A stretch of 64,000 nt of DNA, taken from assembly GCF_021404405.1 (NCBI RefSeq), contig NZ_JABFTV010000004.1:124001-188000 (forward strand), read 5' to 3'. The notes below the pieces were generated by a model. It did not search any database and was not told the DNA's origin. It saw only the letters and a list, made by a program, of their open reading frames with translations. Shown one piece after another: positions 47,897-59,756 of the stretch. Each line of letters starts with the position of its first letter. The first letter of the stretch is position 1. The stretch is from Billgrantia aerodenitrificans. GTDB lineage: Bacteria; Pseudomonadota; Gammaproteobacteria; Pseudomonadales; Halomonadaceae. A program made the translations under genes and the position numbers.

Positions 47897-48850
47897 GTGG
47901 CCAGTGAATTCGAACTGATCGCCCGCTATTTCACTCCCGTTGCACCCGGCCCCGATGCCGGCGTGCCGCTGGGTGTGGGTGACGACTGCGCGCTGCTCGC
48001 CCCGCGCCCGGGGCGGCAACTGGCGGTAAGCGTCGACACCTCGGTGGCGAACGTCCACTTTCCCGCCGATGCCCCGGCCGAGGCGATCGGCTATCGGGCG
48101 TTGGCGGTGAGTCTCAGCGATCTGGCGGCGATGGGCGCGGAGCCGCGCTGGTGCCTCATGGCGCTGGCGCTCGAGCACAACGAGGAAGCCTGGCTGGCGC
48201 AGTTCGCGAGAGGGTTCCATGCGCTGTGCGAGGCCAGCAATACCGCCCTGGTGGGCGGTGACGTGACACGGGGTCAGCTGGCCATCGGCGTGACGGTGAT
48301 GGGCGAAGTGGCGGCAGGCGAGGCGTTGACCCGCGCCGGTGCGCGCCCCGGCGACACCCTGGCCGTGACCGGCGCCCTGGGCGGCGGAGCCGGGGGGCTG
48401 GCGCTGTGGCAGCGCGGCGAACGCGACCTCGGCCACCCGCTGTTGGCCCGCTATCTCAAGCCGACACCGCGGCTCGTGGCCGGTATGGCGCTGCGTGACC
48501 TGGCGCATGCCGCCATCGACGTTTCCGACGGGCTGCTGGCCGACCTCGAACACGTGCTGGCAGCTTCCGGCGTCGGGGCGCGGCTCGAGCCCGAGGCACT
48601 GCCCTTGGCGACAGGATTGCGCGAGGCGCTGGGTGAAGAAGGCGCCTATCGCGCCGCGCTGTGCGGCGGCGACGACTACGAGCTGCTGGTCAGCCTGCCC
48701 GGCGAGAGCCTCGCCGAGGCACGTCGACGTCTGGCGGAGCAGGGGCTGGCACTGACTCCGATCGGCACGGTCAGCGCCGAGCCGGGCGTGAGAGGTGTCG
48801 ATGTCGGCGGTGCCCACGGCTGGCAGCACTTCCCGGGAGGCGAGCCATGA
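47897..48850 (+). CDS. thiL: Thiamine-monophosphate kinase
   Basis: ATP-dependent conversion of thiamine phosphate to thiamine diphosphate, the active cofactor. PurM-like fold: GVGDDCALL with the paired metal-binding Asp residues, VDTSVANVHFP, ALAVSLSDLAAMGAEPRW, VGGDVTRG and DVSDGLLADL. GTG 47897 lies 10 bp after the nusB stop with AAGGTG upstream and matches the family N-terminus (EFELIARYF). 317 residues. Overlaps pgpA by 4 bp. Confidence 0.95.
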   Translation: MASEFELIARYFTPVAPGPDAGVPLGVGDDCALLAPRPGRQLAVSVDTSVANVHFPADAPAEAIGYRALAVSLSDLAAMGAEPRWCLMALALEHNEEAWLAQFARGFHALCEASNTALVGGDVTRGQLAIGVTVMGEVAAGEALTRAGARPGDTLAVTGALGGGAGGLALWQRGERDLGHPLLARYLKPTPRLVAGMALRDLAHAAIDVSDGLLADLEHVLAASGVGARLEPEALPLATGLREALGEEGAYRAALCGGDDYELLVSLPGESLAEARRRLAEQGLALTPIGTVSAEPGVRGVDVGGAHGWQHFPGGEP

Positions 48851-49320
48851 ACCGCTGTCCACCGAGCGTCTGGCGGCGCCCCGTTCACTTCTTCGCCTTC
48901 GGCCTGGGCAGCGGCGGCGTGCCCTGGGCACCGGGCACCTTCGGCACCCTGGCCGCGATTCCCTTCTACTGGCTGCTCTCCGAACTGCCGCTGGGCTGGT
49001 ACCTGACGCTGGTGGCGGTCGCCTTCGTGGTGGGCGTCTGGCTGTGCGACAAGACCTCGCGGGATCTCGGCGTTCACGACCATTCCGGTATCGTGTGGGA
49101 CGAATTCGTCGGCTACTGGATCACCATGGCAGCGGTACCGTTCTCCTGGGAGGCGGCGCTGTGGGGGTTCGTGCTGTTCCGTATCTTCGACGTCTTCAAA
49201 CCGTGGCCGATCCGCTGGGCCGACAGGCGCGTGGCGGGCGGGTTCGGCATCATGATCGATGACGTTCTGGCCGGTATCTACGCCTGGAGTACTATGCACC
49301 TGTGGCTCTGGTTGCACTAG
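48847..49320 (+). CDS. pgpA: Phosphatidylglycerophosphatase A
   Basis: Inner-membrane phosphatase that makes phosphatidylglycerol from its 3-phosphate. Family motifs: FGLGSGGVPWAPGTFGTLAA, DHSGIVWDEFVGYWI and FRIFDVFKPWPI, among about four hydrophobic segments. 157 residues. The ATGA overlap with thiL shows coupling. Last gene of the riboflavin-thiamine block. Confidence 0.96.
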   Translation: MNRCPPSVWRRPVHFFAFGLGSGGVPWAPGTFGTLAAIPFYWLLSELPLGWYLTLVAVAFVVGVWLCDKTSRDLGVHDHSGIVWDEFVGYWITMAAVPFSWEAALWGFVLFRIFDVFKPWPIRWADRRVAGGFGIMIDDVLAGIYAWSTMHLWLWLH

Positions 49321-49378
49321 TTTACATCCGGTACGGTTAACCGGTCTGGCGCATGTATCACCACAGGGAGGCGAAGCT

Positions 49379-50617
49379 ATGCGCAAGGAACGTCTCATCG
49401 TCCCGCTGCTGGTCGTGCTGCTGCTCGCCTGGTTGAGCGCGCAGGCAGTATCGAGCTGGCTGTTCGAGCGCGAGATGGCGCGTACCCTCGCCGATCTCGA
49501 GGCGCGGGGGGAGATCGACATCGAACGGGTCGAGGTGGAGCAGGGCTGGTGGTCCTCTTCCGGACGTATCTACCTGGCGCCGCTGTTCGGCCACCTCTGG
49601 CAACTGGAGCTGACCTATCGTGCCCGCCATGGGGTGCTCAGCACTCACCTGGACGGCGAGGCCATGCTGCGCCACGGCCCCAATGCCGTGCATCTCTTCG
49701 GCGACTCCCTGGCCACCTCTCCGCCCCTGTGGGAGGCCAGCTATCACTCCCTGACCGGCACCCTGGAAGGCGGGCTGCAGCTGGCGCCGCTGCGCATCAC
49801 CCAGCAGGAGCGGGAGCTCGTCTTCGGCGGCGGCAGGCTGCGCTTCAGCGGCGAGCAGGGCAACTGGCGGATGCGTGCCCATCTCGACGCCTGGTCGCTG
49901 AGTGACGGCGCGGCTCGCCTGGAGGTGGGGCCGGCCATTCTCAACAGCCAGTATGCCTATACCGAAGACGCGCACACCTTCACCCAGGAAGACCGCCTGC
50001 AGATCGAATCCTTCACCTGGCATCAGCCCCAGCTCAGACTCGATGGAAACGGTATCCGTCTGTCGAACCGCACCTCGCTGGACGAGCAGGAGCTGAGGAT
50101 GCAGCTGGCGCTGGACCTGGGCGAGATCCATACCGCGGAACAGGTACTGTTGACCGGTCAGGTGGATGTGGAGCTTTCGCGCTTCAACGCCGATGCGATT
50201 CGCAGCAGCATGCTGCGTTTGCGCAAGCTGGCGGCCAGTGGGCACCACGGCATGAAGCAAAAGGCACTGCTGGGTGAACTCGAACCCTATCTGCTGGCAG
50301 TACTGCAGGACTCGCCGCGTCTCGACCTTCAGCGTCTGGAGCTGGACAGTCCGATGCTGGGGCTATCGGCCCGGGTCGACGGATCTCTGTTTTTCGACGG
50401 TCGCCGGCTCGAAGAGCTGAGCCTGGTCGGCCTCGACGAACCCACCGTCAAGGCGCGCTGGCGACGGCGCCTGGATGGCGACTTCACCTGGTACGAGCTG
50501 CCTACCGTGGTGGCGCTGTGGCTCGGTTTGCCGCTGGACACGCGCACGCTGGAAGTCGACGTCGGCCGTGGGCAGGTGCGGGTCAATAGTCGTCCATTGC
50601 CCCCGCTTTGGCGCTAG
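49379..50617 (+). CDS. DUF945 (YdgA-like) envelope protein
   Basis: A 412-residue protein with an uncleaved-looking N-terminal membrane anchor (LIVPLLVVLLLAWLSAQAVS) followed by a periplasmic domain in the style of DUF945: RTLADLEARGEIDIERVEVE, then GWWSSSGRIYL and repeated amphipathic beta segments. Function is unknown; YdgA-type proteins are linked to motility and envelope. GGGAGG lies 9 bp upstream of ATG 49379. Its TAG stop is the first three bases of repeat element copy B. Confidence 0.7.
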   Translation: MRKERLIVPLLVVLLLAWLSAQAVSSWLFEREMARTLADLEARGEIDIERVEVEQGWWSSSGRIYLAPLFGHLWQLELTYRARHGVLSTHLDGEAMLRHGPNAVHLFGDSLATSPPLWEASYHSLTGTLEGGLQLAPLRITQQERELVFGGGRLRFSGEQGNWRMRAHLDAWSLSDGAARLEVGPAILNSQYAYTEDAHTFTQEDRLQIESFTWHQPQLRLDGNGIRLSNRTSLDEQELRMQLALDLGEIHTAEQVLLTGQVDVELSRFNADAIRSSMLRLRKLAASGHHGMKQKALLGELEPYLLAVLQDSPRLDLQRLELDSPMLGLSARVDGSLFFDGRRLEELSLVGLDEPTVKARWRRRLDGDFTWYELPTVVALWLGLPLDTRTLEVDVGRGQVRVNSRPLPPLWR

Positions 50618-50879
50618 GGAAACACCGCACTAATGCCTGCGCGAGCGAATTGCTGCGTTGCGCGGTGCGCGGAATCCTCACATATACCCCATATGCTCCG
50701 GTTGACTCGCAGCCTTCGGCTTCTCGCCCCTTCGGGGCCAGCCTACGGCTGTTTGTCGCTTCGCTCGGTACTGTGCTCCGTGCGCCTTGCGACCCACAGG
50801 GATGTGGGAAGTGCGTTGGTTCGTCGGGAACGAACCTAGCCACTTCATCTCGCTCGTCGATTTGTTCAGCGTTTCCCTA
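50615..50879. repeat. Dispersed repeat element, copy B (265 bp)
   Basis: Starts TAGGGAAAC and ends GTTTCCCTA, so the terminal 9 bp are perfect inverted repeats, and similarity continues inward to about 30 bp. The core (GCCTGCGCGAGCGAAT at 50637-50652, and the CCTTCGG-type hairpin block about 50705-50755) is nearly identical to copy A at 34031-34257. Relative to copy A it carries about 50 extra bases at 50790-50840 with two hairpins (CCCACAGGGATGTGGG and GGTTCG...CGAACC). No coding capacity. It fills most of the 368-bp gap before lon; 50880-50985 holds the lon upstream region. Confidence 0.9.
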
Positions 50880-50985
50880 ACTCCCGGCCACCTCGTTGCA
50901 TGAGCCGACTTGAAGTTCGACTCTGCTGCCCGCATTCCACAGGGCAGTGAACAATCGGCTTCAACAGCTTCAGGACGAGGTCTTC

Positions 50986-53421
<2,436 letters not shown>

Positions 53422-53441
53422 CGGCGCGGCGCCGACACTCC

Positions 53442-54170
53442 TCACATGGCAACGTTGGCGCCGCCGTCTACCACCAGGGTTTCGCCGCTGACGAAAGTGT
53501 TCTCGGCTGAGGCCAGGAAGGCCACGGCCGCGGCCACCTCGTCGGCGGTGGCCACCCGGCCGAGCGGCGTGGCCGCTTGCCAGCGGCGCCGTGACTCGGA
53601 CTCGGCGTCCTGCATGCCGGCGCTCACCGGACCGGGTGCCACGGCGTTGACCAGAATGCCGTGGGGGCCGAGTTCCACCGCCAGCGCCCGGGCGAGCGCC
53701 AGCATGGCACCCTTGCACATGGCGTAGGTCGAGCGCTCGGCGGTGGTGCGCAAGCCATGGGCCGAGGCAAGGATGACCAGGCGTCCGCCGTGACCCGCCA
53801 TCATCAGCCTGGCGGCGGCCTGCAGTGCCAGATAGGCGCCGCCGACGTTGACCTGCAGCATCTCCCCGAGCTCTGCCCTCGGCACCTCGACGAAGCGCCC
53901 CCGACGAATCGTGCCCGCGGCGTTGATACAGGTGTCGAGGCCCGCGCCATGGGCCGCGATATGGGCGAAGGCCGCCTCGATGCTGGCCGGTTCGGCCAGG
54001 TCGCAGGCAAGGAAGGCGCCTTGCTCCGGCCATCTTGTCAGTAGCGCGCTGGCCCGGGCTTCTGCCCGTTCGTGGTCGAGCAGAAAGACGAAATCGCCCG
54101 CTTCCATCAGCTTTGTGACGACGGCGCTGCCGATTCCCCCGGTGGCGCCCAGTACAGCCGTGATTCGCAT
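53442..54170 (-). CDS. Short-chain dehydrogenase/reductase
   Basis: A 242-residue Rossmann-fold oxidoreductase, substrate unknown. Cofactor loop GATGGIGSAV (TGxxxGxG type, residues 8-15), NAAG (INAAGTIRRG), and the catalytic Ser and YxxxK in ASAHGLRTTAERSTYAMCKGA. The C-terminal GETLVVDGGANVAM is typical of FabG-like members. ATG 54170 has AGGA upstream. It is divergent from the TAXI/TRAP transporter genes across 136 bp, so it may act on the transported solute. Confidence 0.88.
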   Translation of the reverse strand: MRITAVLGATGGIGSAVVTKLMEAGDFVFLLDHERAEARASALLTRWPEQGAFLACDLAEPASIEAAFAHIAAHGAGLDTCINAAGTIRRGRFVEVPRAELGEMLQVNVGGAYLALQAAARLMMAGHGGRLVILASAHGLRTTAERSTYAMCKGAMLALARALAVELGPHGILVNAVAPGPVSAGMQDAESESRRRWQAATPLGRVATADEVAAAVAFLASAENTFVSGETLVVDGGANVAM

Positions 54171-54306
54171 CCTATGTCCTAGGTATTCTTCGTCTGAAAA
54201 AATCGGCATTATAGACGTTTGCACGACATTTCTTTATAACGAATCGACCACTACAACAAACGCACGCCATCGCGCAGCGATGCTGGACGCCATAAGGGAG
54301 AGACAG

Positions 54307-55284
54307 ATGTCAAACCGCAAGCTCACCTTCACCCGCACTCTGCTGGCTTCGGCCACGGCCGTACTCTTGGGTGCCACTGCGCTTTCCGCCCAGGCCGAAA
54401 CCCGGGTCACCTACAAGTCTGCGTCGGCGGGTACCGCCTACTATCAGATGGGCGTCGAGCTGTCCGAGTCGATTCGCCGGGGTACCGGAGGCGAAGTCGT
54501 GCTGACCCTTGAGGAGAGCCAGGGCTCGGTGCAGAACGTCATGGAAGTGATGGCGCGCCAGGGCAACTATGTGTTCACCACGCCGCCCGGTCTGGTCGAA
54601 CAGGCCATGGCCGGCGAGGGACCGTTCGCCGAGCGTCAGAGCCCGCGCTTCCAGGAGATTCGCGGCCTGTTCCCCATTCCCTCCATCACCATGCATTTCG
54701 TGGCGGCAGGCGATGAGGGCGTGATCGGGCTCGAGGATCTCGAAGGCAAGCATGTCCTGATCGGGCGCGGCACCTTCGGCGCGCGTGAGGCGGAGCGCTA
54801 TCTCGAGCTGTTCGGCATGCTGGACAAGGTGCGTGTGGCCAACGCCGAGATCGGCAGCGGCCCCGATGCGCTGAAGAACGGTCAGATCGATGCCTTCGTC
54901 ACCGCCAGCTCCTTTCCCACGCCCAACGTGATCGAAACCGCCGCCAGCATGCCGATCAGCCTGGTCAGCCTCACCGACGAGCAGATCGAGCAGACCGGCG
55001 CGGCACGCCAGACCATCCCCGCCGGCACCTACTCCGGCGTCGATCAGGATGTGGAGACCACCTCGCTGCCGGTGATCGCCTATACCACTACCGGCATGGA
55101 CGATGACACCGCCTACACGCTGACCAAGACCTTCTGGGAGCGTCGCGATGCCATGGCGGACGAGACCGCCTGGTGGGGCAGCATCACCCACGACATGATC
55201 GGCAACATTGCCGGCACCCTGCATCCCGGTGCCGTGCGCTATTACGACGAAGCCGGCATCGAGATTCCCGACGAGCTGCGTTAA
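54307..55284 (+). CDS. TAXI-family TRAP transporter solute-binding protein
   Basis: Periplasmic binding protein of 325 residues for a TRAP transporter; TAXI proteins bind organic acids or amino acids such as glutamate. A signal peptide (TLLASATAVLLGATALSAQA) precedes the mature start ETRVTYKSASAGTAYYQMGV. SQGSVQNVMEVMARQGNYVF and LEGKHVLIGRGTFGAREAER are TAXI-type segments. GGGAGAG precedes the ATG. The fused permease gene follows after 60 bp. No sequence clue to the ligand was found. Confidence 0.9.
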   Translation: MSNRKLTFTRTLLASATAVLLGATALSAQAETRVTYKSASAGTAYYQMGVELSESIRRGTGGEVVLTLEESQGSVQNVMEVMARQGNYVFTTPPGLVEQAMAGEGPFAERQSPRFQEIRGLFPIPSITMHFVAAGDEGVIGLEDLEGKHVLIGRGTFGAREAERYLELFGMLDKVRVANAEIGSGPDALKNGQIDAFVTASSFPTPNVIETAASMPISLVSLTDEQIEQTGAARQTIPAGTYSGVDQDVETTSLPVIAYTTTGMDDDTAYTLTKTFWERRDAMADETAWWGSITHDMIGNIAGTLHPGAVRYYDEAGIEIPDELR

Positions 55285-55344
55285 CCAAGGCTGGCGGCGC
55301 GGGCAAGGATGCCCCCGCTGCGGTCGCAAGGCATCCCCATTTTC

Positions 55345-57150
55345 ATGTTATCGACACTCTCTTCTTCAACGACGGGCAGCGACGCCGAGGGCGTACCTCG
55401 CCTGCACCCCGCCTGGGTGGTGCTCGGCACTGTAACGGTCTGCTTTCATCTCGGGCTGATCTTCTACGGCCTGACGCCGGCCCTGGTCAGCCGGCCCATT
55501 CACCTGGCGCTGGCGCTGCCGTGGATACTCATCCTGGCCGCCCGCACCCCCTTCGAGCGCTGGAGCGGCTGGCTGCTGACCGTGCTCGGTATCGCCGCCT
55601 GCGGCTACATCGCCTTCAACGAGGAGGCGCTGGCCAACCAGTACGGCTTCATCGACAACAATTTTCAGATGGCGCTAGGGGTCTTCCTGATCGTGCTGAC
55701 CCTCGAGACTGCGCGTCGGGCGATCGGCTGGCCGCTGCCGCTGGTAGCGGTGGCGGCGCTGGCCTACGCGGTATTCGGTGAGCACATTCCTGGCCAGTTC
55801 GGCCATCCTGGTCTGCCGATGCAGAGCTTCGTCGGCACCCTGACCATCGCCGAGAGTGGCCTGTGGGGCTCGCTCACCGGGGTCAGCGTCGGCGTGGTGG
55901 CAATCTTCGTCATCTTCGGTGCGGTGCTCAACGCCGGCGAGGCGGGGCGCGGCTTCATGAACATGGCCAGCGCCTTCGCCGGACGCCTGACCGGCGGCGC
56001 GGCCAAGGTCTCGGTGATCTCCTCGGCGCTGATGGGCTCCATCTCCGGCTCCGCCTCGGCCAACGTGGCTTCTACCGGCGCCATTACCATTCCCACCATG
56101 GTGCGCCTGGGCTATCCGCGCACCTTGGCCGGCGGGGTCGAGGCGGTGGCCTCCTCGGGCGGGCAGATCATGCCGCCGTTGATGGGGGCGGGCGCCTTCG
56201 TCATGGTGGAGCTCACCGGCACGCCCTACACCCAGATCATGGCGGCGGCGCTGCTGCCGGCGATCCTCTACTTCGCTACCGTGTGGATGGGCATCAACGC
56301 CTACGCCACCCGCCACGATCTGCGCCCCATGGCGGCGGAGGACCGCGCCAGCGGCAAGGAGGTGGCGATCACCTCGCTGTTCTTCGCCGTGCCCTTCGTG
56401 CTGCTGCTCGAGCGCATCTTCCTCGGCGGCTACACGCCGCAGTACGCCGCCAGCATCGCCATCTTTGCCGGTATGCTGCTGCTGTTCTTCGACGTGACGC
56501 TGACCTTCTCCCTGCGCGGCTTCGCCTCGCGAATGGCCGAGGCGATGGTCACCGCGGGACGTCAGGTGGCGGTGATCGGTGCCATCATCATCTGCGCTTC
56601 GCTGGTGATCGGTGTGCTGTCGCTCACCGGTCTCGGGGTCAAGATCACCTCGGGCATCCTGTCGCTTTCCAACGAGATGCTGTGGCCGGCGCTGCTGCTC
56701 ACGGCGCTGGCCTGCCTGGTGCTGGGCATGGAGGTGCCGACCACGGCAGCCTACGTGATCTGCGTCTCGGTGGCGGGACCCGCACTCACGGCGCTGGGCC
56801 TCGAACCGCTGCTGGCCCACCTGTTCGTGTTCTGGTTCGCGCTGCTCTCGACCATCACGCCGCCGGTGTGCGGCGGGGTATTCATCGCCGCCGGCATGGT
56901 CGGGGAGAACTGGCTCAAGGTGGCGCTGAAGGCCATGGCGCTGGGCATCGGGCTCTACATCATCCCGCTGGCCATGGTCGCCAACCCCGACGTGATTCGT
57001 CTGGCCTTCGACCCGTTCGGCGCCATCTTCGATGCAGTGAAGATCGCCCTGGGCCTGATGGCGATTTCCTATGGTGTGATCGCACGGCGCGCGGCCTGGC
57101 TGCGGGTGGTGCTGGTGATTGTCGGGTCGCTGGTGATCTTCGCCTTTTGA
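55345..57150 (+). CDS. Fused TRAP transporter permease (4TM + 12TM)
   Basis: Inner-membrane permease of 601 residues with small and large TRAP subunits joined, the form that partners TAXI proteins. About residues 25-150 hold the small-subunit helices; then GSISGSASANVASTGAITIP and SSGGQIMPPLMGAGAFVMVE mark the transport core, repeated as MEVPTTAAYVICVSVAGPAL and TITPPVCGGVFIAAGM. Sodium-driven uptake is expected. ATG 55345 is preferred; ATG 55309 is possible but has AAGG directly abutting it. A prephenate-dehydratase-like gene follows after 39 bp. Confidence 0.92.
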   Translation: MLSTLSSSTTGSDAEGVPRLHPAWVVLGTVTVCFHLGLIFYGLTPALVSRPIHLALALPWILILAARTPFERWSGWLLTVLGIAACGYIAFNEEALANQYGFIDNNFQMALGVFLIVLTLETARRAIGWPLPLVAVAALAYAVFGEHIPGQFGHPGLPMQSFVGTLTIAESGLWGSLTGVSVGVVAIFVIFGAVLNAGEAGRGFMNMASAFAGRLTGGAAKVSVISSALMGSISGSASANVASTGAITIPTMVRLGYPRTLAGGVEAVASSGGQIMPPLMGAGAFVMVELTGTPYTQIMAAALLPAILYFATVWMGINAYATRHDLRPMAAEDRASGKEVAITSLFFAVPFVLLLERIFLGGYTPQYAASIAIFAGMLLLFFDVTLTFSLRGFASRMAEAMVTAGRQVAVIGAIIICASLVIGVLSLTGLGVKITSGILSLSNEMLWPALLLTALACLVLGMEVPTTAAYVICVSVAGPALTALGLEPLLAHLFVFWFALLSTITPPVCGGVFIAAGMVGENWLKVALKAMALGIGLYIIPLAMVANPDVIRLAFDPFGAIFDAVKIALGLMAISYGVIARRAAWLRVVLVIVGSLVIFAF

Positions 57151-57189
57151 GCCGCTGACCTTTTGCATCGCTGACTGAGGAGTCATGTC

Positions 57190-57735
57190 ATGATCGTTGC
57201 CACGCTGGGGCCTGATGGGAACAACCATGTGCTGGTGCTGGGCCGCTATCTCGCGACTCGCGGTCTGGCCGATGCCGAGGTGAGGTTTTTCGACGATTTC
57301 CCGACGGCCTTCGCGGCGCTGGTAGCGGGCGAGGTTGACCAGGTGCTGCAGTGCACGGCCCACTTCAGCCACGCCGACTGCGTGGGACGATACATGCACC
57401 GCGTCTTTCCGGTGGATGTCTTCGTCGCCGGCAGCCATCCGCTAGTGCTGCTGGCGCAGCGCGACATCGCCACGCCGCGCCAGGTGGCACGTCAGCCGGC
57501 CACCCGCTACTACACCGACCTTTCGGGTTTTGCCGAAGAGATCGACGCACCCACCACGGTGGCGGTGGCCGAGGGGCTGCTGGAAGGGCGCTTCGAGGCG
57601 GGCATCTGCGCCCGCCAGACCCTGGAAGCCCATCCGGACAAGCTGCGCCTGGTCGAGGAGCTGGGCCCGGCGCTGGACGTCTGGGTACTGTATGGCACCG
57701 AGCCGCTTTCAGACGCTCATCCCCTCGTGGTCTAG
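57190..57735 (+). CDS. Prephenate dehydratase-like (BacA-type) protein
   Basis: A 181-residue protein resembling the catalytic/PBP-like half of prephenate dehydratases and the bacilysin enzyme BacA: it starts MIVATLGPDGNNHVLVLGRY and has a substrate-binding-protein layout with QCTAHFSHADCVGRYMHRVF and GFAEEIDAPTTVAVAEGLLE. The Thr-Arg-Phe motif of true prephenate dehydratase is absent (the late region reads TRYYTDLSGFAEE) and there is no ACT domain, so phenylalanine synthesis is unlikely. No signal peptide. It lies 39 bp after the TRAP permease and probably acts on the imported compound; GAGGAG precedes the ATG. Confidence 0.6.
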   Translation: MIVATLGPDGNNHVLVLGRYLATRGLADAEVRFFDDFPTAFAALVAGEVDQVLQCTAHFSHADCVGRYMHRVFPVDVFVAGSHPLVLLAQRDIATPRQVARQPATRYYTDLSGFAEEIDAPTTVAVAEGLLEGRFEAGICARQTLEAHPDKLRLVEELGPALDVWVLYGTEPLSDAHPLVV

Positions 57736-57839
57736 CCGCCTCGGCTCGTGCATGACAGAATCATGGCCTAGATCGTCGCCACTCCTGGATGGCAAAGACG
57801 GCGTCAACCGTATAGCGCAATGCGCACGAAGAGGACACC

Positions 57840-59684
57840 ATGCCCGAATATCGCTCCCGTACCACCACCGCCGGCCGCAACATGGCCGGCGCCCGCGCCC
57901 TGTGGCGCGCCACCGGCATGAAGGACGAGGACTTCCACAAGCCGATCATCGCCGTGGCCAACTCCTTTACCCAGTTCGTGCCCGGGCACGTGCACCTCAA
58001 GGACATGGGCCAACTGGTGGCGCGGGAGATCGAGAAGGCCGGTGGGGTGGCCAAGGAGTTCAACACCATCGCCGTGGACGACGGCATCGCCATGGGCCAC
58101 GACGGCATGCTCTATTCGCTGCCGAGCCGTGACATCATCGCCGACAGCGTCGAGTACATGGTCAATGCCCACTGTGCCGACGCCCTGGTGTGTATCTCCA
58201 ACTGTGACAAGATCACTCCCGGCATGCTGATGGCAGCCATGCGCCTCAACATCCCGGTGATCTTCGTTTCCGGCGGTCCCATGGAGGCCGGCAAGACCAA
58301 GCTGCTCGATCACGGTCTCGATCTGGTCGACGCCATGGTCATGGCCGCCGACGATTCGGTGGACGACGAGACCTTGGCCGAGGTGGAACGCAGCGCTTGC
58401 CCCACCTGCGGCAGCTGCTCCGGCATGTTCACCGCCAACTCGATGAACTGTCTGACCGAGGCGCTGGGCCTGGCGCTGCCGGGTAACGGCACGGTGCTGG
58501 CTACCCATGCCGACCGCCGCCGCCTGTTCGAGACCGCCGGTCACCGCATCGTCGAGCTGGCCAAGCGCTACTACGAGGGCGACGAAGCGCACCTGCTACC
58601 GCGCGCCATCGGCTCCAAGGCGGCGTTCAAGAACGCCATGACCCTGGACATCGCCATGGGCGGTTCCACCAACACCATCCTGCACCTGCTGGCCGCTGCC
58701 CAGGAGGCGGAGATCGATTTCGGCATGGCCGACATCGACCGGCTGTCGCGTGAGGTGCCGCAGCTATGCAAGGTGGCGCCCAACACCCAGAAGTATCACA
58801 TCGAGGACGTGCATCGCGCCGGCGGCATCATGGCGATCCTCGGCGAGCTGGATCGTGCCGGAGTGCTCGATACCCGTGTACCCACCGTCTACGGCGACAG
58901 CCTCAAGGAGGCGCTGGATGAGTGGGACATCATGCGCAATCCGTCACCCGAGGTGGTGGAGTTCTTCAAGGCCGGCCCCGGCGGGGTGCCGACCCAGGTG
59001 GCCTTCTCCCAAAGCGCGCGCTGGCCCACCCTTGACGGCGACCGGGCCAACGGCTGTATCCGTGACCTCGAACACGCCTTCTCCAGAGAGGGCGGTCTTG
59101 CGGTGCTCTCCGGCAACATTGCCGTGGACGGTTGCGTGGTAAAGACCGCCGGCGTCGACGATTCCATTCTGGTGTTCGAAGGGCCGGCCCACGTGGTCGA
59201 GTCCCAGGACCAGGCGGTGGAGCACATCCTGGCCGGCAAGGTGAAGGAGGGCGAGGTCGTCGTCATTCGCTACGAGGGGCCGAAGGGTGGTCCGGGCATG
59301 CAGGAGATGCTCTATCCCACCTCGTACCTCAAATCGAAGGGGCTGGGCAAAGCCTGCGCGCTGCTGACCGACGGTCGCTTCTCCGGCGGCACCTCGGGGC
59401 TCTCCATCGGTCACGTCTCTCCTGAGGCGGCTGCCGGCGGCGCCATCGGCCTGGTGCAGTCGGGCGACATCATCCGCATCGACATTCCCAACCGCCGTAT
59501 CGACGTGCAGCTCTCCGACAGCGAGCTGGCGGCACGGCGCGAGGCGGAAGAGGCACGCGGAAGTCAGGCCTGGAAGCCCAGCATCCAGCGCGTGCGCAAG
59601 GTCTCGGCCGCGCTCAAGGCCTATGCGCTGTTGGCCACCTCCGCCGACAAGGGGGCGGTGCGCGACCTCAGCAAGCTCGACTGA
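57840..59684 (+). CDS. ilvD: Dihydroxy-acid dehydratase
   Basis: Iron-sulfur dehydratase of valine, isoleucine and leucine synthesis. Family landmarks: [20 protein letters not shown] and [19 protein letters not shown] with cluster-ligand cysteines, [13 protein letters not shown], and [20 protein letters not shown]. 614 residues, normal. It is a paralogue of edd in the same window (IlvD/Edd family); motif details ([11 protein letters not shown]) separate them. GAGGA precedes the ATG; a strong hairpin follows the stop. Confidence 0.97.
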   Translation: MPEYRSRTTTAGRNMAGARALWRATGMKDEDFHKPIIAVANSFTQFVPGHVHLKDMGQLVAREIEKAGGVAKEFNTIAVDDGIAMGHDGMLYSLPSRDIIADSVEYMVNAHCADALVCISNCDKITPGMLMAAMRLNIPVIFVSGGPMEAGKTKLLDHGLDLVDAMVMAADDSVDDETLAEVERSACPTCGSCSGMFTANSMNCLTEALGLALPGNGTVLATHADRRRLFETAGHRIVELAKRYYEGDEAHLLPRAIGSKAAFKNAMTLDIAMGGSTNTILHLLAAAQEAEIDFGMADIDRLSREVPQLCKVAPNTQKYHIEDVHRAGGIMAILGELDRAGVLDTRVPTVYGDSLKEALDEWDIMRNPSPEVVEFFKAGPGGVPTQVAFSQSARWPTLDGDRANGCIRDLEHAFSREGGLAVLSGNIAVDGCVVKTAGVDDSILVFEGPAHVVESQDQAVEHILAGKVKEGEVVVIRYEGPKGGPGMQEMLYPTSYLKSKGLGKACALLTDGRFSGGTSGLSIGHVSPEAAAGGAIGLVQSGDIIRIDIPNRRIDVQLSDSELAARREAEEARGSQAWKPSIQRVRKVSAALKAYALLATSADKGAVRDLSKLD

Positions 59685-59690
59685 CGTATG

Positions 59691-59720
59691 CGACGAACCG
59701 GGCCCAGGCCCGGTTCGTCG
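59691..59720 (+). terminator. Hairpin after ilvD
   Basis: CGACGAACCGGGCC-CA-GGCCCGGTTCGTCG, a perfect 14-bp stem with a 2-nt loop, 6 bp after the ilvD stop. The following GCTTTGGG is a weak T-tract, so termination may be partial. Confidence 0.75.
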
Positions 59721-59756
59721 GCTTTGGGCTCTCCCTCAGCAAGAAGGAACGACGAC

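Noticed and set aside
50615..50879. Structured non-coding RNA gene shared by the two dispersed repeats
   Set aside because: The hairpins are strong, but terminal inverted repeats and the discrete ends favour a mobile repeat; no promoter or terminator bounds it.
55675..57438. Minus-strand 587-codon open frame opposite the TRAP permease
   Set aside because: His/Gln/Arg-rich shadow of a membrane-protein gene, with no ribosome-binding site and no family match.
57190..57735. Prephenate dehydratase (pheA) for phenylalanine synthesis
   Set aside because: Missing the Thr-Arg-Phe catalytic motif and the ACT regulatory domain, and linked to a transporter rather than aromatic amino acid genes.
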